Assembly (NCBI GenBank): GCA_018374635.1
Contig: JAHAEW010000001.1
Span: 1-64,000 of the forward strand
DNA: 64,000 bases
Reading direction: 5' to 3'
Source of the DNA: Clostridiales bacterium
GTDB taxonomy: Bacteria; Bacillota; Clostridia; Oscillospirales; Oscillospiraceae
Notes under the pieces: generated by a model
Told to the model about the DNA's origin: nothing
Seen by the model: the letters and a program-made list of their open reading frames with translations, nothing else
The model's database searches: none
In this document: in pieces, positions 1-7,266 of the stretch
How positions within the stretch are numbered: position 1 is the stretch's first letter
Layout: each line of letters begins with the position of its first letter
Translations under genes and position numbers: made by a program

Positions 1-36
1 GTGGTGGAAGCACCTGCGTTTGAAGTAATCGAGTAA
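1..36 (+). CDS. C-terminal tail of an unknown gene (partial)
   Basis: Reading from base 1, an open frame encodes VVEAPAFEVIE and then stops at TAA. Of the three forward frames it stays open longest, and it stops just before a large inverted repeat. Only eleven residues are visible, so no function can be assigned; the gene would lie mostly upstream of the window. Its place beside DUF6061 and structured DNA suggests the backbone of an integrative element, which is inference. Confidence 0.3.
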   Translation: MVEAPAFEVIE

Positions 37-38
37 AG

Positions 39-113
39 CGCGACGCTCGCAACGGTCGCGACGGTGTTTTGAGGGGTACTCCCAGCACCGTTGCGACCGT
101 CGCAACCGTCGCG
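39..113. repeat. 28-bp imperfect inverted repeat
   Basis: Left arm 39-66 and right arm 86-113 are complementary over 28 bp with four mismatches, around a 19-nt loop. Each arm is built from 9-bp near-repeats of the type CGCAACGGT/CGCGACGGT. It lies directly after the stop of the partial gene. There is no T-run after the right arm, so it is not a simple terminator; it could be a protein-binding or replication/transfer site of a mobile element, which is not shown. Confidence 0.75.
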
Positions 114-467
114 GAAAGGAAAAACCGTGGGGGGTATTTTGCCACCCCGGCTTCCAAGGGACATAGCAAAAAGGGGTGAGCGATTCACGCACCCCTATGC
201 TCTGAAACGGGGCACCGGGTACAGACAAAAAAGCGTTCGCAGAACGCGTAGCCACAGAATGAAATTCTGTGTTCAGAAGGGGCTTGGGGGCAGTGCCCTC
301 AACAAGCAGACGGCAGGAAATGTGAGTGTGTATTAACACTCGCATTGCTTGCCTGTCATGTGTGTGGCTATCCACACGCATTGCTTGCGGATAACTAAAA
401 CAACCGAAACGGCCCTTGTGCCGCTGCGGAAAATCAACCAAAATTTAAGTATTGGGAGGCAACGAGT
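114..467. other. Non-coding stretch rich in hairpins
   Basis: I see no convincing gene here. The longest frame, from 91 to 336, is basic and low in complexity and covers the inverted repeats, so I do not accept it. The stretch holds a perfect 8-bp hairpin at 253-271 (CACAGAAT-gaa-ATTCTGTG) and two hairpins that share a tail motif at 324-388. The last part, about 430-467, is the leader of the next gene. Confidence 0.5.
324..388 (+). repeat. Two hairpins each followed by GCATTGCTTGC
   Basis: GAGTGT (324-329) pairs with ACACTC (336-341) and is followed by GCATTGCTTGC (342-352). GTGTGG (362-367) pairs with CCACAC (372-377) and is followed by the identical 11-mer (378-388). Stem sequences differ while stem length, position and the 11-base tail are kept, which suggests a structural or binding role rather than simple duplication. 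The role is unknown. Confidence 0.7.
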
Positions 468-713
468 ATGAGAAAGATTTTGTCCTGTGGGTTTAACCTG
501 GACACTGCCTGCGTGGAGCTTCGTCTGGATGACGGGACACTGCTCTCCATCGACTGCACGACCGTGGAGAACGAACTAACAAACAGTATGTACCAGCGGT
601 CAGAACTGGACTGGCTGATCTATAATGATCCGCTGGCCTATGCCGAACTGATTTTGAATGGGGAACCTGAATTATATCTAAAAGCTGTAACAAAGAAAAC
701 TCCCTTGGACTAA
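468..713 (+). CDS. DUF6061-like small protein, function unknown
   Basis: An 81-residue protein beginning MRKILSCGFN with a rather acidic composition and no signal peptide or membrane segment. The sequence (MRKILSCGFNLDTACVEL at the start; SELDWLIYNDPLAYAELIL in the middle) resembles the small DUF6061 proteins that I associate with integrative elements of Firmicutes; this is recalled family knowledge, not a search. The start is fixed by a GGGAGG ribosome-binding site ending 9 bases before the ATG. A hairpin shared with the convergent regulator gene ends the transcript. Function unknown. Confidence 0.75.
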   Translation: MRKILSCGFNLDTACVELRLDDGTLLSIDCTTVENELTNSMYQRSELDWLIYNDPLAYAELILNGEPELYLKAVTKKTPLD

Positions 714-732
714 ATCGCCAAATAAAAAAAGA

Positions 733-780
733 AACCCGTCTGCATTCATAACAACTGTGTGGATGCGGACGGGTTATTTC
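733..780. terminator. Bidirectional terminator between convergent genes
   Basis: AACCCGTCTGCAT (733-745) pairs with ATGCGGACGGGTT (763-775) with one mismatch. A T-rich tail follows on the plus side and an A-run precedes it, giving a T-run for the minus strand. It serves the gene ending at 713 and overlaps the stop region of the minus-strand regulator ending at 780. Confidence 0.75.
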
Positions 781-1022
781 TATTTAATTTCCTGTTCCAA
801 ATTCCGGAACAGTTCAGAATTGAAGAAGTCCTCAATCGTGATTCCCAGACCATCGCAGAGTTTCTTGATTGTAGAAACTGTTGCGCTGCGGTTCCGACCG
901 CTGATGATGTTGTTGACGGTGGATTGGGTCACACCGCTCATGCTACAGAGCTTGTTGATGGAAATATCGTGCTCGCTGCACAGTTCCAAAATACGCTCCT
1001 TAACAGCTTCACCGATGTTCAT
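780..1022 (-). CDS. XRE-family helix-turn-helix repressor
   Basis: An 80-residue protein made almost wholly of one Cro/CI-type DNA-binding domain: KERILELCSEHDISINKLC, then SGVTQSTVNNIISGRNRS as the recognition-helix region, then STIKKLCDGLGITIEDFF. I chose ATG at 1022 (MNIGEAV) rather than the GTG nine bases upstream because an AGAGAGG ribosome-binding site sits 8 bases before the ATG. It is divergent from the SLOG gene at 1125, and a 33-bp palindrome lies between them, so it probably represses its neighbour and itself. The repressor role is inferred from layout. Confidence 0.85.
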   Translation of the reverse strand: MNIGEAVKERILELCSEHDISINKLCSMSGVTQSTVNNIISGRNRSATVSTIKKLCDGLGITIEDFFNSELFRNLEQEIK

Positions 1023-1063
1023 GGGTATCACCTCTCTTCACTGATGATGATACCCGGTTCCTC

Positions 1064-1107
1064 TTGAAAAGATTAACCCTTTTGAGTTAAAATAACTCAA
1101 AAGGGTT
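1064..1107 (+). promoter_or_regulatory. Promoter overlapped by a 33-bp palindromic operator
   Basis: A perfect palindrome has arms AACCCTTTTGAGTTA (1075-1089) and TAACTCAAAAGGGTT (1093-1107) around AAA. A forward promoter TTGAAA (1064-1069), 18-bp spacer, TAAAAT (1088-1093) is embedded so that the palindrome covers the -10 box. This is the layout of an operator that blocks transcription of the SLOG gene at 1125; the divergent XRE protein is the obvious candidate binder. Confidence 0.75.
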
Positions 1108-1124
1108 GGAGGTTGTAAGATGAT

Positions 1125-1580
1125 ATGAAAAGCTGTTTTTTCGTCGGACACAGAGAGGCATCGGAAGAGATTTACCCGTCATTGTATGCAGCTGTTGAGC
1201 AGCACATTTTGGAATATGGCGTCACAGAATTCATCGTCGGTTACTATGGTGGATTTGACCGCCTTGCAGCATCGGCAGTCAAAGAAGCAAAGCGTTTTTA
1301 CCCGGAAGTGAAGCTCACTTTGCTGCTGCCATACCATCCGGAGGAGCGGCCCATCCCAACTCCAGATGGATTTGACAGCACCTTTTATCCACCAGGGATG
1401 GAAAGTGTTCCGCGCAAGGTTGCAATCGTGAGAGCAAACCGCTATGTTGTGGATCATGTAGACTACCTCATCTCCTATGCTTGGCACCCCGCCAGCAACG
1501 CGTGGGAGCTGGTGGAGTATGCAAAAAGGCGAGAAAAGAAAGGCTCTCTTTTCATAACATTGATAATGTCCGCTGATTAG
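1125..1580 (+). CDS. SLOG-domain (DUF1273/YpsA-like) protein
   Basis: A 151-residue protein starting MKSCFFVGHREASEEI. The FVGHRE start, the GVTEFIVGYYGGFDRLAA stretch and the LTLLLPYHPE strand-loop are typical of the SLOG superfamily, Rossmann-like folds proposed to bind nucleotides or nucleotide-derived signals; the DUF1273/YpsA branch fits best. There is no signal peptide or membrane segment, so it is cytoplasmic. GGAGG at 1108-1112 lies 12 bases before this ATG; an ATG at 1120 forms only a two-codon frame overlapping the start. It is controlled from the palindrome-covered promoter just upstream. Its position before a restriction cluster suggests a defence or element-maintenance role, which is inference. 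Confidence 0.8.
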   Translation: MKSCFFVGHREASEEIYPSLYAAVEQHILEYGVTEFIVGYYGGFDRLAASAVKEAKRFYPEVKLTLLLPYHPEERPIPTPDGFDSTFYPPGMESVPRKVAIVRANRYVVDHVDYLISYAWHPASNAWELVEYAKRREKKGSLFITLIMSAD

Positions 1581-1651
1581 ACATAAAGTTGAGTTTTTCA
1601 CGAAAATGTGATAAAATAAATCCAAGCATTTCTTGCTTTGGAGGGACTAAT

Positions 1652-1861
1652 ATGGCGATTTGTTATGACCGCTTATTCCATCTGATGATTGACAAAAAGA
1701 TAAGCAACGCACAGCTAAAAGAGAAGGCCGGTTTTAGTGCCAATATTATCACCCGTCTAAAGCGCAACGAGTATGTTTCTATCGAAAGCATCGAGAAGAT
1801 TTGCCGCGTGATGGGGTGCGGTGTGGATGATATTCTGGAGTTTGTCCCGGAAGAAAAATAA
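1652..1861 (+). CDS. Small XRE-family helix-turn-helix protein
   Basis: A 69-residue Cro/CI-type regulator: MAICYDRLFHLMIDKKIS, then QLKEKAGFSANIITRLKRN as the helix-turn-helix, then SIESIEKICRVMGCGVDDIL, matching the compact HTH_26-like family common next to restriction and mobile-element genes. The start is set by GGAGGG at 1640-1645; longer in-frame versions lack a ribosome-binding site. It lies about 100 bases ahead of the Mrr-like nuclease and reads in the same direction, so it may act as a controller protein of the restriction genes. That role is inferred from position only. Confidence 0.8.
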   Translation: MAICYDRLFHLMIDKKISNAQLKEKAGFSANIITRLKRNEYVSIESIEKICRVMGCGVDDILEFVPEEK

Positions 1862-1965
1862 GCAAGACTTTCGACAAAGTGGTCTGAAATTTGAAGGACA
1901 CTTTCTGGATACAAGGCCCTAACAGGCTGAAAAGCTGTGAAAGATCGGATAGGAGTGTGGCTGTG

Positions 1966-2955
1966 ATGGCGGCAGCAAACAAAACGGTTTGGGGAATCCA
2001 TACGATGGACGATCCTCTTTTTTTGAATCAGAACCTAATTGCAATCGGCTGGGAAGAGATGGGCGACTTGTCGGCTATAGGTACATCCCGTGATGCCTAC
2101 AAAGAAAAATATATCGCGGCCTATCCGGACGCTAAAAAAGGTTCGATTGCCACAAGTGCTGGAATGCTGTACCGATTTGTCCACGAGGTACAGGAAGGAG
2201 ACTATGTGGTGTTCCCATCCAAAATTGACCGTAAGATCAATATTGGGGTCGTGGAGAGTGCCTATTTCTATGAGGCTACCGCAGCACTGTATCCTAATCG
2301 CCGAAAAGTAAAGTGGCTCAAACATCTGCCGCGTACAGCCTTTTCCCAGGGCGCTCTGCATGAAGTTGGCTCGGCACTGAGCTTTTTTCAGGTGAAAAAC
2401 TATGCGGATGAGTATTTTAAGGCTCTGGATAAAGATTTCAAAGGCAATATTCTGGAGCCAGATACCGATGAGACGGTGGCACAAACGGCGGATGAAATCA
2501 TCGAGGCTACCCGCGACTTTATCTTGAAAGAGTTGAGCAAAAATCTGAAAGGCTATGATCTGGAGCCGTTTGTCGCAAATCTTTTGCAGGCCATGGGCTA
2601 CCGCACGATCCTGTCTCCGCATGGTGGGGATAGCGGCATCGACATTACCGCCTATAAAGACGAGCTGCCGCCCCGCATTGTTGTCCAGGTCAAAAGCCAG
2701 GATGGAGATATTAAAGAGACTACCATCCAGTCTCTGAAAGGTGCTATGCGTGAAGGAGATTATGGCCTGTTTGTGACACTGTCCAACTATACCAAAAATG
2801 CGCAGAAATACCTGGATAACACCCCTATTATTCGCGGCATTAACGGCACAGAACTTGTGGATCTGGTCTTGAAATATTACGATCAGCTCAGTGTCAAATA
2901 CCGCAAAATGATCCCCCTGAAAATGGTGTACATCCCCGTTCCGCCAGAGGAGTAA
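1966..2955 (+). CDS. Mrr-type restriction endonuclease
   Basis: A 329-residue protein. The C-terminal half (about residues 190-310) is an Mrr_cat-type PD-(D/E)xK nuclease: FVANLLQAMGYRTILSPHG leads into the acidic residue of GDSGIDITAY, then QVKSQ as the QxK motif. The N-terminal half (KTVWGIHTMDDPLFLNQN, then EGDYVVFPSKIDRKINIG) looks like an EVE/PUA-type reader module, as in restriction enzymes that cut modified DNA. ATG 1966 is chosen because AGGAG at 1951-1955 precedes it; an upstream extension to 1891 has no support. It ends 44 bases before hsdM. A type IV (modification-dependent) activity is likely but not shown. Confidence 0.85.
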   Translation: MAAANKTVWGIHTMDDPLFLNQNLIAIGWEEMGDLSAIGTSRDAYKEKYIAAYPDAKKGSIATSAGMLYRFVHEVQEGDYVVFPSKIDRKINIGVVESAYFYEATAALYPNRRKVKWLKHLPRTAFSQGALHEVGSALSFFQVKNYADEYFKALDKDFKGNILEPDTDETVAQTADEIIEATRDFILKELSKNLKGYDLEPFVANLLQAMGYRTILSPHGGDSGIDITAYKDELPPRIVVQVKSQDGDIKETTIQSLKGAMREGDYGLFVTLSNYTKNAQKYLDNTPIIRGINGTELVDLVLKYYDQLSVKYRKMIPLKMVYIPVPPEE

Positions 2956-2999
2956 ATGGGAACCTGACAGGAAATTAAAAAGAGAACGGAGAGGTACCG

Positions 3000-5450
3000 A
3001 TGGCAATCAAAAAGAGCGAAATTTACAGCCAGATATGGGCTGCGTGTGATAAACTGCGGGGCGGTGTGGAACCGGCCCGTTATAAGGATTATATTCTGAC
3101 ACTGCTGTTTGTGAAGTATGTGTCCGACCGTTTCAAGAGCAGTGATAACTGGGACATTGAAGTGCCAGAAGGCGGCAGCTTTGACGATGTTATTGCCTTG
3201 AAATATAAGAAAAACATTGGTGAAGGCATCAATATCATCATTGGCAAGCTGGCAGAAGCCAACGACTTGAAAGGCATTATCGACATTGCCGACTTCAACA
3301 GCGAGGAACTGGGCACCGACAAGGAAGCGGTAGATAAGCTCTCTGGTCTCGTGGAAATTTTCCAGAAACCGGAGTTGGACTTTACCAACAACCGCGCTGG
3401 CGGTGATGATATTTTGGGCGACGCCTACGAATTTTTGATGCGGAAATTTGCCCAGGATTCCGGCAAGAGTAAGGGCCAGTTCTATACGCCGGGCGAAGTC
3501 TCTCGGATTATGGCAAAGGTGATTGGTATTGATAAAGCCACCGATCCCAGTATGACAGTCTACGATCCTGCTTGCGGTTCTGGTTCGCTGCTAATTCGTG
3601 CGGCGGATGAGGCCCCCTGTGAGATCTCGATCTATGGACAGGAAAAGGACAACTCCACCGCCGGTCTTGCCCGCATGAATCTGGTCCTACACAACAAGGG
3701 CGCTGGCGTCATTGTCGGCAATAAAAGCACCTTGTCTGCACCCCAGTATAAAGATGAGAACAACCCTGAACTGCTGAAAACCTTCAACTACATCGTAGTC
3801 AATCCGCCTTTCTCGGATAAATCCTGGATGGACGGCATTACGATCCCTGATTCTTATGGGCGATACAGCGAGGCTGTGTTGGGCGTGCCGCCAGAGAAAA
3901 ACGGCGACTACGCTTGGCTGCTGCATGTCCTGAAATCTTTGAAATCTACCGGCAAGGCAGCAATCATTCTGCCCCATGGCGTGCTATTCCGTGGCAATGC
4001 CGAGGCTGACATCCGCAAAAAGATCATTGACCGGGGTTATATCAAAGGCATTATTGGTCTGCCTGCTAACTTGTTCTTTGGCACAGGAATTCCTGCCTGT
4101 ATTCTGGTGCTGGACAAAGAGGATGCTGCTGATCGTACCGGCATTTTCATGATTGACGCCAGCAAAGGCTATGTAAAGGATGGCAACAAGAACCGCCTGC
4201 GGGAACAGGATATTCACAAGATCGTGACCACCTTCCTTACAATGGATGAATCGGCCCCCAAGTATGCCCGGTTTGTTCCGAACGAGGAGATCAAAGTCAC
4301 CAACGAGTACAACCTGAATATCCCGCGCTATATTGATAGCAGCGAGCCGGAAGATTTACAGGACATCAATGCTCACCTGAACGGCGGCATTCCTGAAGCC
4401 GATGTGGACAGTATGGCGGAATATTGGGCGGTATATCCATCTTTGAAGGAAATCCTGTTTCAGCCGCTGCGTCCGGGGTATCTGCGCCCGGCGGTGGGCA
4501 AGGACGAAGTGGTTTCCACGATTACCTCCCACCCGGAGTTTATCCGCCATGCCGACCAGGTGGACGATGCCTATGCCCGATGGAAGGAGACCGTTACCCA
4601 CGATTTGATGCAACTCGGTCGGGATATTCACCCCAAAGAGCTGATTGCCAAAATTTCCGAGCAGCTTCTGGATGATTTTGCCCAAGTGGCTCTTCTCGAC
4701 AAATACGATGTCTATGAAGTGTTGATGGAGTACTGGGCGGAGACCATGCAGGACGATGTGTATGCGGTCTGCTATGACGGCTACGAGGCTGGGCGGGAAA
4801 TTGCCTATGAGTATGTGACTAAGAAGAAAAAAGAAAACGGCCAGACCATCGAGGTCAAGGCCGATAAGATCAAGGGCTTTGAGGGCAAGCTGCTCCCCAA
4901 GGCTTTGATTGCCGCACACTTTTTTGAGGAGGATGTCAAGGCACTGGATACCCTTCTGGGCCAACTGGATGAGGTGTCCACCAAGCTGGAAGAACTGGCT
5001 GAAGAAAATGGCGGCGAGGATGGACTGTTTGCTCAGCTGGACGATCTGAAAAAAGCCACCGTCAGCGCCCGGATCAAGGCAATCAAGAAAGATCCCGCTG
5101 CCAAGGAAGAATTTGCTGCATTAAAGGAGTATATGTCCCTGTTGGATGCCGAAAGCAATTACAAAAAGGCAATTAAGCAGGCCGAGGCAGACCTGGATAC
5201 CAAACTGGAGAAAAAATACCCCCAGCTGACGCTGGAGGAGATTCGCCATCTGCTGGTGGAGGAAAAGTGGTTTGCCGCTATTTACAGTGGAATTGATGCC
5301 ATTCACGAAGCGGTGTCTCATCACCTTTCTGCGCGTGTGACCCAGCTGGTAGAGCGGTATGAGTATACCCTGAAGGAATGTGAGGATGAAGTAGACCAGT
5401 ACGAGGTCAAGGTCAAATCTCATCTGGAAAGGATGGGGTTTGTATGGTAA
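3000..5450 (+). CDS. hsdM: Type I restriction-modification system, methyltransferase subunit
   Basis: An 816-residue HsdM that makes N6-methyladenine at the sequence set by HsdS. Visible motifs: N-terminal HsdM_N domain (about 5-135), the S-adenosylmethionine motif DPACGSGSLL (near residue 190) and the catalytic NPPF (near 268). The first ~480 residues are a normal HsdM; a further ~330 residues form a charged, helix-rich extension with coiled-coil character (GQLDEVSTKLEELAEENGGE; AIKQAEADLDTKLEKKY). GGAGAGG precedes ATG 3000. The gene overlaps hsdS by 7 bases, so the two are translationally coupled. The long tail probably mediates complex assembly with HsdS and HsdR. Confidence 0.95.
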   Translation: MAIKKSEIYSQIWAACDKLRGGVEPARYKDYILTLLFVKYVSDRFKSSDNWDIEVPEGGSFDDVIALKYKKNIGEGINIIIGKLAEANDLKGIIDIADFNSEELGTDKEAVDKLSGLVEIFQKPELDFTNNRAGGDDILGDAYEFLMRKFAQDSGKSKGQFYTPGEVSRIMAKVIGIDKATDPSMTVYDPACGSGSLLIRAADEAPCEISIYGQEKDNSTAGLARMNLVLHNKGAGVIVGNKSTLSAPQYKDENNPELLKTFNYIVVNPPFSDKSWMDGITIPDSYGRYSEAVLGVPPEKNGDYAWLLHVLKSLKSTGKAAIILPHGVLFRGNAEADIRKKIIDRGYIKGIIGLPANLFFGTGIPACILVLDKEDAADRTGIFMIDASKGYVKDGNKNRLREQDIHKIVTTFLTMDESAPKYARFVPNEEIKVTNEYNLNIPRYIDSSEPEDLQDINAHLNGGIPEADVDSMAEYWAVYPSLKEILFQPLRPGYLRPAVGKDEVVSTITSHPEFIRHADQVDDAYARWKETVTHDLMQLGRDIHPKELIAKISEQLLDDFAQVALLDKYDVYEVLMEYWAETMQDDVYAVCYDGYEAGREIAYEYVTKKKKENGQTIEVKADKIKGFEGKLLPKALIAAHFFEEDVKALDTLLGQLDEVSTKLEELAEENGGEDGLFAQLDDLKKATVSARIKAIKKDPAAKEEFAALKEYMSLLDAESNYKKAIKQAEADLDTKLEKKYPQLTLEEIRHLLVEEKWFAAIYSGIDAIHEAVSHHLSARVTQLVERYEYTLKECEDEVDQYEVKVKSHLERMGFVW

Positions 5451-7264
5451 AGGAAATGAAGAAAACGTCATTAGGTTTACTGCCTAACGATTGGGATGTT
5501 GATATACTTGAGCATCGTTTGAAAATTCAAACAGGTAGTAGAAACACTGAAGATAAACAAGAAAACGGCAAGTATCCTTTTTTTGTTCGCTCCTCGAAAA
5601 TTGAACACATTGACACATATCACTATGATTGTGAGGCTATTCTAACCGCAGGCGATGGAGTCGGAACAGGAAAAGTTTTTCATTATATTAATGGAAAATT
5701 TGATGCTCATCAAAGGGTCTATATACTGACGGAATTTGAGGGTATTAAAGGGAAATATTTTTATTACTATTTTCGAGAAAACTTTTTGAAGGAAGTGTCT
5801 AAATACACTGCAAAGTCTTCTGTAGACTCTGTTCGCAGAGATATGATTGCTAAAATGGCAGTTCCTATTCCCAAAATTGAAGAACAGGTCGCTATTGCTG
5901 AAGCCCTTTCCGATGTAGATAGCCTGATTTCCTCCCTGCAAAAGCTGATTGAGAAAAAGAAAGCTATCAAGCAGGGGGCCATGCAGGAACTGCTCACCGG
6001 CAAAAAACGCCTGTCGGGGTTTAACGAGGAATGGGAAGAACTAAATTTTGCAGAAAGCGCCAAGCTAAAAGCACGGATAGGTTGGCAAGGATTAACGACT
6101 TCGGAGTATTTACAGTCAGGATTTGCTTATCTGATAACAGGAACAGACTTTCATAGCGGCAAAATTAAATGGGATACATGTCACTTTGTCGATGAAAAAA
6201 GATATAAGCAAGATTTGAATATTCAAATCAAAAAACACGATATTTTGCTTACCAAAGATGGAACTATTGGAAAAGTAGCGTATATTTCCGATATTCAAAA
6301 ACCTACAACATTAAACAGTGGCGTTTTTGTCATTCGTCCTGCAAAAGAAAATTCGTTTGATCCTAATTTTGTTTATCACGTACTGAATTCATTTATATTT
6401 GACAATTTCCTCGCAAAATTGTCTGCCGGTTCGACGATCAACCATTTGTATCAAAAAGATTTTGTTGGGTTTACGTTTAAAGCACCATCAGAATTGGTGG
6501 AGCAACAGGCCATCGCTCAAGTCCTTTCTGATATAGACAGTGAAATCGAGAAGTTGGAAAAGAAAATGGCTAAGTACCAGCAGATCAAGCAGGGTATGAT
6601 GCAGGAGCTGCTCATTGGACGAATTCGGCTGGTAGATGCAGATGACAAAGAACAGCCGAAAACACAGATTCTTCAGGAAAAGCAGTCTCAACCAGCACAC
6701 AATCAGCATTTTGATGATGCAGTCATGATTGCAGGAATTGTGAACGCTTTCTATTCCGAGAAGTACCCTTTGGGACGTAAAAAAGTTCAGAAACTGCTCT
6801 ATCTGGTTCGCCGCAAGGAGCAGGCGGATATTTCCGCCTTTCATAAAAAAGCGGCTGGTCCCTACGCTGATGAAGTCCGCTATAAAGGCGGCGAGCCGAT
6901 TGCTCAGAAAAACAAGTATATCCAGGTCAAAAGGAACGAAAAGGGCAGCCGTTTTGAAAAAGGTGTGCAAATGCAACAGGCGTTGACCTATTTGCAGGAC
7001 TGGGGAAAGCAGGGAGATGTGGATTGGCTGGTGTCGCAGTTCCAGTACACAAGTGTCAATGAGCTGGAGCTTTTGGCAACGGTAGATATGGCAATCTGCG
7101 ACTTGCGGCGGGAAGGTAAGGAAATTTCCGTAGCTTCGATTAAAGACTTGATCCGTTCCAATAAAGAATGGAGAGATAAGCTGAAAAAGGCTTATTTCAA
7201 GGACGCAGATATTCAGCGAGCCATCAAACACTGCCAAGAACTATTCCCTGACAAGGAGGGATAA
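5444..7264 (+). CDS. hsdS: Type I restriction-modification specificity subunit with extra C-terminal domain
   Basis: A 606-residue HsdS, longer than the usual ~400. It has two target-recognition domains (about 10-145 and 200-350), each followed by a conserved coiled-coil repeat: QVAIAEALSDVDSLISSL near 148 and QQAIAQVLSDIDSEIEKL near 353. After a linker rich in Q (about 400-420) comes a further ~185-residue domain: MIAGIVNAFYSEKYPLGRKK, VQKLLYLVRRKE, AGPYADEVRYKGG. This resembles the SocA/Panacea (DUF4065) fold of antitoxins and chaperone-dependent proteins; the match is by eye. The target-recognition domains are more A+T-rich than neighbouring genes, as is common for swapped HsdS modules. 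hsdR starts 2 bases after the stop. Confidence 0.93.
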   Translation: MVKEMKKTSLGLLPNDWDVDILEHRLKIQTGSRNTEDKQENGKYPFFVRSSKIEHIDTYHYDCEAILTAGDGVGTGKVFHYINGKFDAHQRVYILTEFEGIKGKYFYYYFRENFLKEVSKYTAKSSVDSVRRDMIAKMAVPIPKIEEQVAIAEALSDVDSLISSLQKLIEKKKAIKQGAMQELLTGKKRLSGFNEEWEELNFAESAKLKARIGWQGLTTSEYLQSGFAYLITGTDFHSGKIKWDTCHFVDEKRYKQDLNIQIKKHDILLTKDGTIGKVAYISDIQKPTTLNSGVFVIRPAKENSFDPNFVYHVLNSFIFDNFLAKLSAGSTINHLYQKDFVGFTFKAPSELVEQQAIAQVLSDIDSEIEKLEKKMAKYQQIKQGMMQELLIGRIRLVDADDKEQPKTQILQEKQSQPAHNQHFDDAVMIAGIVNAFYSEKYPLGRKKVQKLLYLVRRKEQADISAFHKKAAGPYADEVRYKGGEPIAQKNKYIQVKRNEKGSRFEKGVQMQQALTYLQDWGKQGDVDWLVSQFQYTSVNELELLATVDMAICDLRREGKEISVASIKDLIRSNKEWRDKLKKAYFKDADIQRAIKHCQELFPDKEG

Positions 7265-7266
7265 AG

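Noticed and set aside
91..336. An 81-codon open frame near the window start
   Set aside because: It covers inverted repeats and hairpins, is unusually basic, and has no ribosome-binding site.
324..388. CRISPR-like repeats
   Set aside because: Only two units with an 11-base identical part and different stems; no regular spacers and no cas genes in the window.
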